Assembly: GCF_009937765.1 (NCBI RefSeq)
Contig: NZ_CP047089.1
Location: 1,796,272 to 1,860,271, forward strand
DNA length: 64,000 nucleotides
Origin: Bacillus pumilus
GTDB taxonomy: Bacteria; Bacillota; Bacilli; Bacillales; Bacillaceae
Direction: 5' to 3'
Under the pieces are notes generated by a model. It was not told the DNA's origin. It ran no database searches and saw nothing but the letters and a program-made list of their open reading frames with translations. This document shows, piece by piece, positions 55,986-64,000 of this stretch (the first letter of the stretch is position 1; the number at the start of each line of letters is the position of its first letter). The translations under genes were made by a program, and so were the position numbers.

Positions 55986-57068
55986 TCACCTCGTCTCTTC
56001 CTGACGCTCCTTCGCTCTTAGCTGACCGCAAGCAGCATCAATGTCATGGCCTTGCTCTCGTCTAATCGTTACGTTTACGCCGCGTTCTTTCAACGTTTTT
56101 TCAAATAGGAAGATTTGCTCTCTAGGTGTTCTCACATAATCTCTTTCTGGTACATAGTTCACCGGAATGAGGTTCACGTGGCACTTGATTCCTTTTAATA
56201 GGTCTGCTAGTTCTTCTGCATGGTGAACCTGATCATTTACTCCGCCAAATAGGCCGTATTCAAAGCTGACACGTCTACCCGTCTTTTGAATGTAGTATTC
56301 GATGGCTTCCATTAATTTTGGCAGCTTATATGCCTTATTGATCGGCATTAAGCGGCTTCTGATCTCTGTGTTCGGTGCGTGCAATGACACAGCAAAGTTG
56401 ATTTGCATTTGCTCATCAGCGAATTGATAGATTTTTGGAATGATTCCACTTGTCGAAACCGTAATATGGCGTGCACCAATATTTAAGCCGTTATCATGGT
56501 TGATGATTTTAAGGAAGGCGAGCATTTCTTCAAAGTTATCAAACGGTTCGCCAATACCCATGATGACAACAGAGCTGACTCTCTCATCTGTTTCGTCAAG
56601 TGCCTGCTGCACTTTTAGTACTTGTGCAACGATTTCTCCAGCTTCAAGGTTTCGTTTTAAACCGCCAAGTGTAGATGCACAGAATGTACAGCCGATTCTA
56701 CAACCAACCTGTGTTGTCACGCAGACAGAGTTTCCATATTCATGACGCATAAGCACTGTTTCAATTGTATAACCATCGTGTAGTTCAAATAAAAACTTGA
56801 TCGTACCGTCTTGAGACGTTTGTTTGATCACGGTTTTTAAAGTTGTGATCGCAAATTGAGCTTTTAATTTTTCTCTTAATTCTTTAGAGAGGTTAGACAT
56901 TGCATCAAAGGATGTCACACGTTTCTCATAAAGCCACTCAAAAATTTGAGCTGCGCGGAAAGGCTTTTCGTCTTGTTCTTTTAACCATTCTTTCATTTCG
57001 TGAAGCTCAAATGAATAAATCGATGGCATATCTGTTTTCAGTTCTTTTCTTACTTTTTGTTCTGTCAT
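55986..57068 (-). CDS. rlmN: 23S rRNA m2A2503 / tRNA m2A37 methyltransferase RlmN
   Basis: Radical SAM enzyme that methylates C2 of A2503 and A37. The 360-residue protein has the [4Fe-4S] motif C123-X3-C127-X2-C130 (GCRIGCTFC), a SAM-binding GIGEP segment and the C-terminal catalytic Cys in DAACGQL. Length is normal. It lies three bases after rsmB and three before prpC, in a run of translation-related genes. Confidence 0.98.
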   Translation of the reverse strand: MTEQKVRKELKTDMPSIYSFELHEMKEWLKEQDEKPFRAAQIFEWLYEKRVTSFDAMSNLSKELREKLKAQFAITTLKTVIKQTSQDGTIKFLFELHDGYTIETVLMRHEYGNSVCVTTQVGCRIGCTFCASTLGGLKRNLEAGEIVAQVLKVQQALDETDERVSSVVIMGIGEPFDNFEEMLAFLKIINHDNGLNIGARHITVSTSGIIPKIYQFADEQMQINFAVSLHAPNTEIRSRLMPINKAYKLPKLMEAIEYYIQKTGRRVSFEYGLFGGVNDQVHHAEELADLLKGIKCHVNLIPVNYVPERDYVRTPREQIFLFEKTLKERGVNVTIRREQGHDIDAACGQLRAKERQEETR

Positions 57069-57071
57069 TTT

Positions 57072-58415
57072 TTATCCCTTCTTTCTCATGCTGCAAATAA
57101 AGAAACCATCTGTTCCGAAATAATGAGGAAGAATTTGCACACTTCCGTTTTGAACAAACGGAGCAACCTGCTCAGGCAGCCGTTCATTAAGAGATAGATC
57201 GGGTTCGAAGTCTTGGTGTTCTTGTAAAAACGCATGAATCACTTGTTGATTTTCTGATGGGTCCATTGTACATGTACTATACACAAGGGTTCCGCCAGGT
57301 TTTAAAAGTGGAGCTGTTTCTTTTAAGATTGCCTGCTGAATTATAGCAAGCCTTGCTGAGTCTTCTGGAGACTTTGTATATTTCATATCTGGTTTTCGTC
57401 TAATGACGCCAAAACCAGAACACGGTGCATCAATCAGAATCCGGTCAAAGGAAGCTTCGCTGTAATCGTCCTTTGCTTTCCTTGCATCGAGTGCTTTTGC
57501 TTCAATCTGAGTAAGGTTTAGACGTTTTGCTGCTTGTTTGATGAGTTTCACTTTATGTTCGTGCAAATCAAGTGAAACAATTTGTCCTTCGTCGTTCATA
57601 CGCTCAGCGATATGTGTTGATTTTCCGCCCGGAGCCGCACAGGCATCAAGTACAGTTTCTCCCGGCTGAGGGTCTAGTGCTCTTGCAACAAGCATTGAGC
57701 TTTCATCTTGAATGGTCACATAGCCTTCTTGAAAAGAAGGAGTTGAAACGATGGACCCTTTCATTAGCTTGAGTGCATCTTCAGATAAGTCTCCAAGCTC
57801 CGTTTCGATTCCGGCATCCAGCAGTTTTTGCTTCAATGCTGCGCGGTCCGTTTTTATTCGGTTGACACGAAGGGTTTGCTTTGGCGGTACTAAGTGAATG
57901 CGGCACATGCTTTCTGTCGCTTCAAATCCGTACGACTGAACCCATTCCTGCACGAGCCATAATGGGTGGCTTGTCTCAATCGATAGCCGCTTAACTGGAT
58001 CTTTGATGTCATCAAAAGCCGGAACGCCTTCTCTTTGCACGGAACGAAGAACCCCGTTCACAAGTGAAGAAATGCCCTTGTGCCCTCTCTTTTTCGTTAG
58101 CTCTACTGCTTCATGGATGGCTGCACGATCTGGAATCTTTTCAAGGTAGACCATTTGATAAAGAGACATCCGCAAAAGCTGCATGACCCACGGAGCCACC
58201 TTTTGCGGTTTTTTCACAAATGGTGCCAGCATATAATCTAATGCCAGCTTGTTTTGCAGTGTACCGTAGACAAGCTCTGTTAAGAGCGGCTTGTCTTGAT
58301 CTGCCAAGTCTTTGTCTTTCATGACTGACTGCAACAGTAAATTACTATAAGCTTGGTTTTGTTCGAGTTTGATTAAAGCGTCCAGCGCTACTTCTCTCAC
58401 ATTACTTTTCTTCAT
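57072..58415 (-). CDS. rsmB: 16S rRNA m5C967 methyltransferase RsmB
   Basis: Cytosine-5 methyltransferase of the small subunit rRNA. The 447-residue protein has an N-terminal NusB-like domain (about 1-130) and a C-terminal Rossmann domain with [29 protein letters not shown] and the catalytic Cys in [14 protein letters not shown]. It overlaps fmt by 14 bases. B. subtilis name yloM/sun. Confidence 0.97.
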   Translation of the reverse strand: MKKSNVREVALDALIKLEQNQAYSNLLLQSVMKDKDLADQDKPLLTELVYGTLQNKLALDYMLAPFVKKPQKVAPWVMQLLRMSLYQMVYLEKIPDRAAIHEAVELTKKRGHKGISSLVNGVLRSVQREGVPAFDDIKDPVKRLSIETSHPLWLVQEWVQSYGFEATESMCRIHLVPPKQTLRVNRIKTDRAALKQKLLDAGIETELGDLSEDALKLMKGSIVSTPSFQEGYVTIQDESSMLVARALDPQPGETVLDACAAPGGKSTHIAERMNDEGQIVSLDLHEHKVKLIKQAAKRLNLTQIEAKALDARKAKDDYSEASFDRILIDAPCSGFGVIRRKPDMKYTKSPEDSARLAIIQQAILKETAPLLKPGGTLVYSTCTMDPSENQQVIHAFLQEHQDFEPDLSLNERLPEQVAPFVQNGSVQILPHYFGTDGFFICSMRKKG

Positions 58416-59355
58416 TCATTAACCCTAATTTCTGTCCAATTTCGATATTTGCGCCTCTTAGGAAGTCTTCGCCGCTCATCTTTTTCTTACCAGCTGGCTG
58501 TACACCTGTTAATAGAAGGCCCTGTTTATTCCCAGTTCCAATGACTGGACCTTCTTTTTGAAGCTCAATCACTTTCCCAGCTTCTTCTTGCACTTCGAGT
58601 GGAACTTTTTTTGCTTCCCATACTTTTAGATGAGCCCCGTTCCATTCAGTATAGGCAACTGGCCATGGATTTAAGCCGCGAACTTGGTTATAAAGCTCTT
58701 CACCGGTCTTTGTCCAGTCTAACCTTTCCTGCTCTCGCTTTATATTAGGTGCGTACGTTGCGGCATCTTCATTTTGCGGAATTGGCGAAATAGATCCGCT
58801 CAGAACATTCGGCACAGTATCTTTCAATAGGGCAGCACCTGCTACACTTAATTTGTCATGCAATGTACCGACATTGTCTAATTCATCGATTTCCACTTCT
58901 ACTTTACTGATCATATCCCCTGCATCAAGTCGTTCCACCATGTACATGATCGTAACGCCTGTTTTCTTTTTACCTTGAAGGATCGCATAATGGATCGGCG
59001 CGCCCCCTCTTAGTTCTGGGAGCAGTGAGGCATGTACATTGATACAGCCAAACTGAGGTTCATCCAGCAATCGTTTTGGTAGAATTTGTCCAAATGCCGC
59101 CGTGACAATTAAATCCGGCTTTAATGCAAGCACTTTATCAATTTCTTCATCAAGACGTACCTTTTCAGGCTGCAAGACCGGAATGCCATGCTTTAAGGCT
59201 TCCACTTTCACAGGAGGCGGCGTGAGAACTCGTTTTCTGCCTTTCGGGCGATCTGGCTGCGTGACGACCCCGACGACTTCGTATCCTTCTGTTATGAGTG
59301 TTTGCAGCACAGGTACTGAGAAATCAGGGGTTCCCATAAATACAATACGTGCCAT
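58402..59355 (-). CDS. fmt: Methionyl-tRNA formyltransferase
   Basis: Formylates initiator Met-tRNA with 10-formyl-THF. The 317-residue product starts [18 protein letters not shown] and has the catalytic region [24 protein letters not shown] with the Asn-His-Asp context and LDAGDMI. The ATG at 59355 has GGAAGGGTG upstream; a GTG at 59364 is less likely. It follows def by a few bases, so formylation and deformylation are coupled genetically. Confidence 0.98.
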   Translation of the reverse strand: MARIVFMGTPDFSVPVLQTLITEGYEVVGVVTQPDRPKGRKRVLTPPPVKVEALKHGIPVLQPEKVRLDEEIDKVLALKPDLIVTAAFGQILPKRLLDEPQFGCINVHASLLPELRGGAPIHYAILQGKKKTGVTIMYMVERLDAGDMISKVEVEIDELDNVGTLHDKLSVAGAALLKDTVPNVLSGSISPIPQNEDAATYAPNIKREQERLDWTKTGEELYNQVRGLNPWPVAYTEWNGAHLKVWEAKKVPLEVQEEAGKVIELQKEGPVIGTGNKQGLLLTGVQPAGKKKMSGEDFLRGANIEIGQKLGLMNEEK

Positions 59356-59360
59356 TTTCT

Positions 59361-59843
59361 TCACCCTTCCATTTCCGCTAGTTCTTTTTCTGTATAAGTT
59401 TGAATGATTTTCGACGTAAATAATATGCCGTCTAAATGATCAATTTCGTGCAATAAAGCTCTTGCTAAAAATCCTTCTGCTTCTATTGTATATGGTTTGC
59501 CTTTCTTATCAAAGGCTTTTACCTTCACATAGCTTGGTCTTTCTACTGTACCGTATAAAGATGGAAAGCTCAGGCAGCCTTCAATATCTGTTTGACTTCC
59601 TTTTACTTCAAGAACCTCGGGATTCACTAAATCAATTCTGCCAGATTCTTCACCGATATCAACAACAGCAATTCTTTGTGAAATGCCAATTTGTGGTGCT
59701 GCTAGTCCGACTCCGTCTAGCTCAAGCATTGTATCATACATATCATCAAGTAGCTTTTTAAGCTTTTTATCGAACGTATCGACAGACTCTGCCTTTTGTT
59801 CGAGTACTTCTGCCGGATGTATGACTATTGGTTTTACTGCCAC
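59361..59843 (-). CDS. def: Peptide deformylase
   Basis: Removes the N-formyl group from nascent proteins. The 160-residue type 1 enzyme has motif 1 [10 protein letters not shown] (44-53), motif 2 EGCLS (88-92) and motif 3 HEIDH (132-136), giving the Cys90, His132, His136 metal site and Glu133. Length is typical of DefA. It lies between priA and fmt. Confidence 0.98.
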   Translation of the reverse strand: MAVKPIVIHPAEVLEQKAESVDTFDKKLKKLLDDMYDTMLELDGVGLAAPQIGISQRIAVVDIGEESGRIDLVNPEVLEVKGSQTDIEGCLSFPSLYGTVERPSYVKVKAFDKKGKPYTIEAEGFLARALLHEIDHLDGILFTSKIIQTYTEKELAEMEG

Positions 59844-59858
59844 TTAAAGCCCTCCGTT

Positions 59859-62267
59859 TTACATCATCATATATGGATTCATATCTATTGAAATCATCAA
59901 TTGTTTTTGTTCCATTTCCTTTTGATAATGATCTTGTATTTTCCGTAGTAAACTTGCCAGTTCATTTTCCCTTTTGTATTTTATCACGCATTGATATCGA
60001 TATCTATCTTTGATCTTAGCGATTGGTGATGCAGCCGGACCAAGGATTCTTGTATTCGGTGCACAGTTCATTTTTAGAAACTGAACGATTTGATCCGTGA
60101 CATGCGCTGCCTTTGTCACTTCCTCATGTGATACAGTCACCATCGCCAAAAAGTAATACGGCGGATAAGACTGGTGGCGGCGATGCAGCATCTCCTGTTC
60201 ATAAAAGGCTTCGTAGTCATGCTGCTTCGTTAATTCAATACTATAGTGAGAAGGCGTATACGATTGAATGATGACAGAGCCCGCTTTTTCATGTCGTCCT
60301 GCCCTGCCGCTGACCTGCGTGAGCAACTGAAATGTTTTTTCACTTGAACGGAAATCAGGAATATGAAGAGACGTATCCGCACTTAGAACTCCAACTAGTG
60401 TGACATCTGGGAAATCTAACCCTTTTGCAATCATCTGCGTCCCGAGCAAGATGTCCGCTTCTTTATTGCCAAAAGATGTAAGGAGTTTTTCGTGAGCACC
60501 TTTACGAGACGTTGTATCCACATCCATTCGAATGACTCTTGCCTCTGGCAGTACTTTTCTCAGCTCTTCTTCTACACGCTGCGTACCCGTACCAAAATAG
60601 CGAATATGCTCACTATGGCATTCTGGACATTCTTCTGGCACTGGTGCTTCGTGACCGCAATAATGGCATTTCAGACGTTTTTGATAGCGGTGATAGGTAA
60701 GAGAAATTTCGCAATGAGGACATTGCTCCACATATCCGCAATCACGGCACATCACAAAGGATGAATAGCCCCTTTTATTCAGAAATAAGACAGCTTGTTC
60801 TTTTCTTTCAAGCACTTCCTTTAATCTGAGCATTAATTCTTCTGAAAACATAGATCTGTTACCATTTCTCAATTCTTCTCTCATATCAATTAACGAAACG
60901 TGCGGCAGCTTCTGCTGGTTCACTCGGTGCTTAAGCGTGAGCAGTGTAAACACGCCTTTTTTGGCACGCGCGTACGTTTCAAGTGAAGGGGTTGCACTGC
61001 CTAAAACGACTGGACATTGATGCCTTTTGGCTCGTTCAATGGCGACGTCCTTGGCATGATAACGGGGCATTTCCTCTTGTTTATAAGAAGATTCATGCTC
61101 TTCATCTATGATAATCATGCCTAGATTTTCAAATGGTGCGAAAACTGCCGATCTCGCGCCCACAACAAGCTTGACTTCTTTGCGGTGGATTTTCCGCCAT
61201 TCATCATATTTTTCCCCTGTCGATAAGCCGCTATGAAGGACAGCCACATTTGAACCAAATCGTTCTTTAAACCGTTGAACCATTTGAGGGGTCAACGAGA
61301 TTTCTGGAACAAGAACGATCGCTTCTTTTCCTTTTTGAAGAGCATGATCAATCGTCTGCAAGTATATTTCCGTTTTACCGCTTCCTGTTACCCCGTGCAG
61401 CAGAAAGGTCTCGTGCCGGTCATCACTGACTGCTTGATGAATATGTTTTGCCGCTTCTGCTTGTTCAGGCATGAGGTCAAGTGAGGCAGAAGGTGTAAAC
61501 GCCCGGTCCCGATAAGGATCGCGGTAGACCTCTTCATAGCTTTCTATTAACAGTCCTTCTTGAATCAAGGTTTTAAGCGTTTGAGAACTCGCGCCTGTTT
61601 GTTGCTGCAAGTCTTTCGCTAAAAAGGTCGTCTCACTCGCTTGAAGCAAGAAGGAGAGCAGTGCCTTTTGTTTGACCGCATTTTTCTTCAGCTGCTGCTG
61701 CTTTTCTTCAAGCTTATCTTTCGAAACTGCTAGTTGGAGCATGCGCACTTTTTTCTTTCCAGATTTTTGCGAGACGTGATACCTTACCTCTAGATGCCCT
61801 TTTTGGACATGCTTTTGAATCTGTTTTAGTTGTTCAGCTGGAATGTCAGCGTAAAGAATGCTATCTCGCTGACCGAAAAGCTCTTTCAATGACTGCGGAA
61901 GTTCTTCATCTGACAGCACTTGAATTTCTTTTTCATACTTCGCCTTCATGGCTGCAGGCAACATCGATTGAAGTGCCGTTATGTGATAGGACAATGTTTT
62001 TTCCGTCAGCCAGTGGGAAAGCTCCATTAGCTCATCTGTCAGAACAGGTGATAAATCAAATAAATCGACAATGTCCTTTATGCTTCCTGTTTTTACGTCT
62101 GTTTCTTCTTTGACTTTTGTCACAAACCCTTGAATCTTCCTCGGGCCAAAGGGAACGACCACCCTCATTCCCGCTTTGACGAGATCTTTGAATCGATCTG
62201 GTACACGGTAATCGAATGGCCGATCAATGGCTTTCGTCGTGACATCTACGATGACTTCAGCAATCAT
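59859..62267 (-). CDS. priA: Primosomal protein N' PriA
   Basis: Helicase that restarts collapsed forks and loads the replicative helicase. The 802-residue protein has an N-terminal 3'-DNA-binding domain (about 1-110), Walker A LLHGVTGSGKTEIYL, DEEHESSYKQEE (motif II), eight Cys zinc ligands (CRDCGYVEQCPHC, CHYCGHEAPVPEECPEC) and C-terminal helicase motifs with QVSGRAGRHEKAG. It overlaps coaBC by four bases (ATGA). Confidence 0.98.
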   Translation of the reverse strand: MIAEVIVDVTTKAIDRPFDYRVPDRFKDLVKAGMRVVVPFGPRKIQGFVTKVKEETDVKTGSIKDIVDLFDLSPVLTDELMELSHWLTEKTLSYHITALQSMLPAAMKAKYEKEIQVLSDEELPQSLKELFGQRDSILYADIPAEQLKQIQKHVQKGHLEVRYHVSQKSGKKKVRMLQLAVSKDKLEEKQQQLKKNAVKQKALLSFLLQASETTFLAKDLQQQTGASSQTLKTLIQEGLLIESYEEVYRDPYRDRAFTPSASLDLMPEQAEAAKHIHQAVSDDRHETFLLHGVTGSGKTEIYLQTIDHALQKGKEAIVLVPEISLTPQMVQRFKERFGSNVAVLHSGLSTGEKYDEWRKIHRKEVKLVVGARSAVFAPFENLGMIIIDEEHESSYKQEEMPRYHAKDVAIERAKRHQCPVVLGSATPSLETYARAKKGVFTLLTLKHRVNQQKLPHVSLIDMREELRNGNRSMFSEELMLRLKEVLERKEQAVLFLNKRGYSSFVMCRDCGYVEQCPHCEISLTYHRYQKRLKCHYCGHEAPVPEECPECHSEHIRYFGTGTQRVEEELRKVLPEARVIRMDVDTTSRKGAHEKLLTSFGNKEADILLGTQMIAKGLDFPDVTLVGVLSADTSLHIPDFRSSEKTFQLLTQVSGRAGRHEKAGSVIIQSYTPSHYSIELTKQHDYEAFYEQEMLHRRHQSYPPYYFLAMVTVSHEEVTKAAHVTDQIVQFLKMNCAPNTRILGPAASPIAKIKDRYRYQCVIKYKRENELASLLRKIQDHYQKEMEQKQLMISIDMNPYMMM

Positions 62268-63481
62268 GCTCGATCACGCTCTTTTGGCAACAGCTGTTTT
62301 GCCTCCTTTAAGATTTCAAAAGCGAGGTCTTTTTTGCTCATCATCGGCAGTTCTTTTGTTGTACCATCTGCTTTGATGATGGCTGCTACATTTGTGTCTG
62401 TCGCAAATCCTGCACCTTCTTTTGTGACGTTGTTGGCCACAATCATATCTAAATGCTTAGATTCGATTTTCTTTTTCGCATAATATTCTACATCCTGCGT
62501 TTCAGCTGCAAAACCGACAAGCACTTGATGCTCTTTTCTTTTCCCCAGCTCTTTTAAAATATCTTTAGTCCGAGTGAATTCTATCTCTAAGGCGCCGTCC
62601 TGTTTTTTCATTTTATGTGGATATGAGGTCACGGGGGTATAGTCGGCGACGGCTGCTGATTTAATGAAAAGGTCCGCTTCCTCATACTCAGCTAATGCGG
62701 CTTGATACATGTCCTCTGCCGATTCAACGTGCACCACATGGACATGATTAGGTTCAGTTAAAGAAACAGGTCCTGAAATGAGCGTGACATCTGCGCCCAT
62801 CTGCTGCGCAGCCTCTGCAATCGCATAGCCCATTTTTCCTGACGATCGATTTGTAAAGAAACGCACAGGATCGATGACTTCTCTAGTAGGACCTGCTGTC
62901 ACCACGACTTTTTTACCTGAGAGCGGTAAGCTTTTTGGCTCTTCAAAAAATGCACGGATGTGCTCTACGATTTTTTCAGGCTCCTCTAATCGCCCTTTTC
63001 CAATGTAGCCACACGCTAAATAACCTTCGCTCGGTTCAATAAACCGGTAGCCATCCTCATATAATGTGCGAATGTTCCGCTTCACAGCTGGGTGATCATA
63101 CATATGCACATTCATCGCTGGTGCAATCCATACAGGAGCGATTGAAGCAAGTAAGGTCGTCGTGAGCATATCATCTGCAAGCCCTGCCGCCATTTTACCA
63201 ATCGTATGTGCTGTTGCAGGGGCAACTAGAATGAGATCGGCCCAGTCAGCTACATCAATATGCGCTATGACCTTTGGATTGTTTTCTTTAAATGTATCCA
63301 CATACACCTCATGTCGAGACAGAGCTTGGAAGGTAAGCGGAGACACAAACTCACGAGCAGATTCCGTCATAATGACTCTTACATTTGCGCCCGCCTGTAC
63401 GAGTTTACTAGTAAGTGCAGCTGCTTTATATACGGCGATTCCTCCGCTGACGCCGAGCAAAATATTTTTTGACTGTAACAT
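62264..63481 (-). CDS. coaBC: Bifunctional CoaB-CoaC (Dfp)
   Basis: Phosphopantothenoylcysteine synthetase and decarboxylase, two steps of coenzyme A synthesis. The 405-residue product has the N-terminal flavin-dependent decarboxylase domain (ILLGVSGGIAVYKAAAL, APAMNVHMYDHPAV, the CGYIGKGRLEEPE clasp) and the C-terminal synthetase domain (VVVTAGPTREVIDPVRFFTNRSSGKMG). The ATG at 63481 follows AAGGGGG; an upstream GTG would add ten residues. It follows a strong terminator behind rpoZ. Confidence 0.98.
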   Translation of the reverse strand: MLQSKNILLGVSGGIAVYKAAALTSKLVQAGANVRVIMTESAREFVSPLTFQALSRHEVYVDTFKENNPKVIAHIDVADWADLILVAPATAHTIGKMAAGLADDMLTTTLLASIAPVWIAPAMNVHMYDHPAVKRNIRTLYEDGYRFIEPSEGYLACGYIGKGRLEEPEKIVEHIRAFFEEPKSLPLSGKKVVVTAGPTREVIDPVRFFTNRSSGKMGYAIAEAAQQMGADVTLISGPVSLTEPNHVHVVHVESAEDMYQAALAEYEEADLFIKSAAVADYTPVTSYPHKMKKQDGALEIEFTRTKDILKELGKRKEHQVLVGFAAETQDVEYYAKKKIESKHLDMIVANNVTKEGAGFATDTNVAAIIKADGTTKELPMMSKKDLAFEILKEAKQLLPKERDRA

Positions 63482-63525
63482 TAGTTTGTCCCCCTTAACG
63501 GCCTTTTTCACAAATTCGTCTACAA

Positions 63526-63567
63526 TTCAAAAAAGTCAAAACCAATCATAGTTTTGACTTTTTTGAA
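63526..63567 (-). terminator. Terminator between rpoZ and coaBC
   Basis: A perfect 17-base inverted repeat, TTCAAAAAAGTCAAAAC and its complement around an eight-base loop. The T run forms part of the stem, and the structure is symmetric enough to act on both strands. Confidence 0.85.
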
Positions 63568-63598
63568 CGTATCGTATCTGCATAGCAGAAGCGATGTG

Positions 63599-63802
63599 TT
63601 ATTCTTGATCCTCTTTTTCAAATGTCAAAAGACCGGCATCGATTTCTTCAAGTGCTTTGCCTACAAATTTGTAAGACTTCGTATTTTCGATTTGCTGATC
63701 TTGGTGGATCTGCATTTCACGTGCACGGCGTGCAGATACTGTTACAAGTGTATATTTTGAATCAAGTTTGTTCATCAATGAGTCAATTGAAGGATCTAAC
63801 AT
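63599..63802 (-). CDS. rpoZ: RNA polymerase omega subunit
   Basis: Small RNA polymerase subunit that supports assembly of beta prime. The 67-residue product starts [31 protein letters not shown], the family motif, and includes [13 protein letters not shown]. It follows gmk by three bases. Confidence 0.98.
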
Positions 63803-63805
63803 GGT

Positions 63806-64000
63806 TTATTCTACCCCCAGCATTTTTTTATATCTTGGTGCGACTCTGTCTCTGCGCAAGTGTTCTGCAAGGACGATCGCTTTGATTCTTTCACAAGCAA
63901 GCTCGACATCATCGTTTTCGACGACATAGTCGTAAGCATCCATCATTTCAATCTCTTCTTTTGCAGCAGCCATTCGATTTCGAATGAGCTCCTCAGACTC
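63806..64000 (-). CDS. gmk: Guanylate kinase (C-terminal part only)
   Basis: The last 64 residues of Gmk, which converts GMP to GDP. Translation in frame with the stop at 63806-63808 gives [16 protein letters not shown] and [11 protein letters not shown], the typical C-terminus of Bacillus guanylate kinase. The gene runs off the right edge. It precedes rpoZ in the same orientation. Confidence 0.95.
   Translation of the reverse strand, partial: ESEELIRNRMAAAKEEIEMMDAYDYVVENDDVELACERIKAIVLAEHLRRDRVAPRYKKMLGVE

Overview
The window is a contiguous piece of chromosomal backbone from a low-to-moderate GC, spore-forming, flagellated Firmicute. Gene order, protein lengths and near-identical motifs (CodY DNA-binding helix, SpoVM, CodW-type HslV) match the gmk-to-flhB stretch of Bacillus subtilis, given here in reverse orientation, so almost everything is on the minus strand. 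Protein divergence from B. subtilis, as I remember those sequences, is moderate, which suggests a related Bacillus, possibly the B. pumilus group. That species guess is inference. No tRNA, rRNA, CRISPR array, insertion sequence, prophage or obvious transferred island was seen.

Region 1 (1 to about 15.75 kb) is the 5' two thirds of the fla/che operon, read right to left: flgB, flgC, fliE, fliF, fliG, fliH, fliI, fliJ, ylxF, fliK, flgD, flgE, swrD, fliL, fliM, fliY, cheY, fliO, fliP, fliQ, fliR and the start of flhB. It encodes rod, MS-ring, C-ring switch, export ATPase complex, hook and export gate, mostly with overlapping or very short junctions. Region 2 (16.0 to 19.7 kb) is codV(xerC)-codW(hslV)-codX(hslU)-codY, closed by a strong terminator after codY; the fla/che promoter lies just beyond it. 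Region 3 (19.8 to 29.5 kb) holds trmFO, topA, dprA, sucD, sucC, the orphan FlhB-C-like/FliK-like pair ylqH-ylqG, and rnhB. Region 4 (29.5 to 36.2 kb) holds ribosome assembly and targeting genes: rbgA, rplS, trmD, rimM, ylqD, khpA, rpsP, ffh, ylxM and ftsY. Region 5 (36.2 to 44.4 kb) has smc, rnc and the fatty acid/phospholipid genes acpP, fabG, fabD, plsX, fapR. Region 6 (44.5 to 50.3 kb) has recG, sdaAA, sdaAB, fakA, yloU. Region 7 (50.5 to 64 kb) contains plus-strand rpmB, tiny spoVM, thiN, rpe, rsgA, prkC, prpC, rlmN, rsmB, fmt, def, priA, coaBC, rpoZ and the 3' end of gmk.

Functionally this links motility, nutrient sensing (CodY, CcpA-like site, FapR), translation (start-Met processing fmt/def, ribosome GTPases RsgA/RbgA, L19, L28, S16), chromosome maintenance (Smc, TopA, XerC, RecG, PriA) and membrane lipid synthesis. 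Regulatory sites legible in the DNA include a near-ideal FapR operator over the fapR start site, a cre-like site over the sucC start site, an L19 leader candidate, and about a dozen intrinsic terminators. The least understood part is ylqG-ylqH, a flagellar-export-like pair placed away from the flagellar operon.
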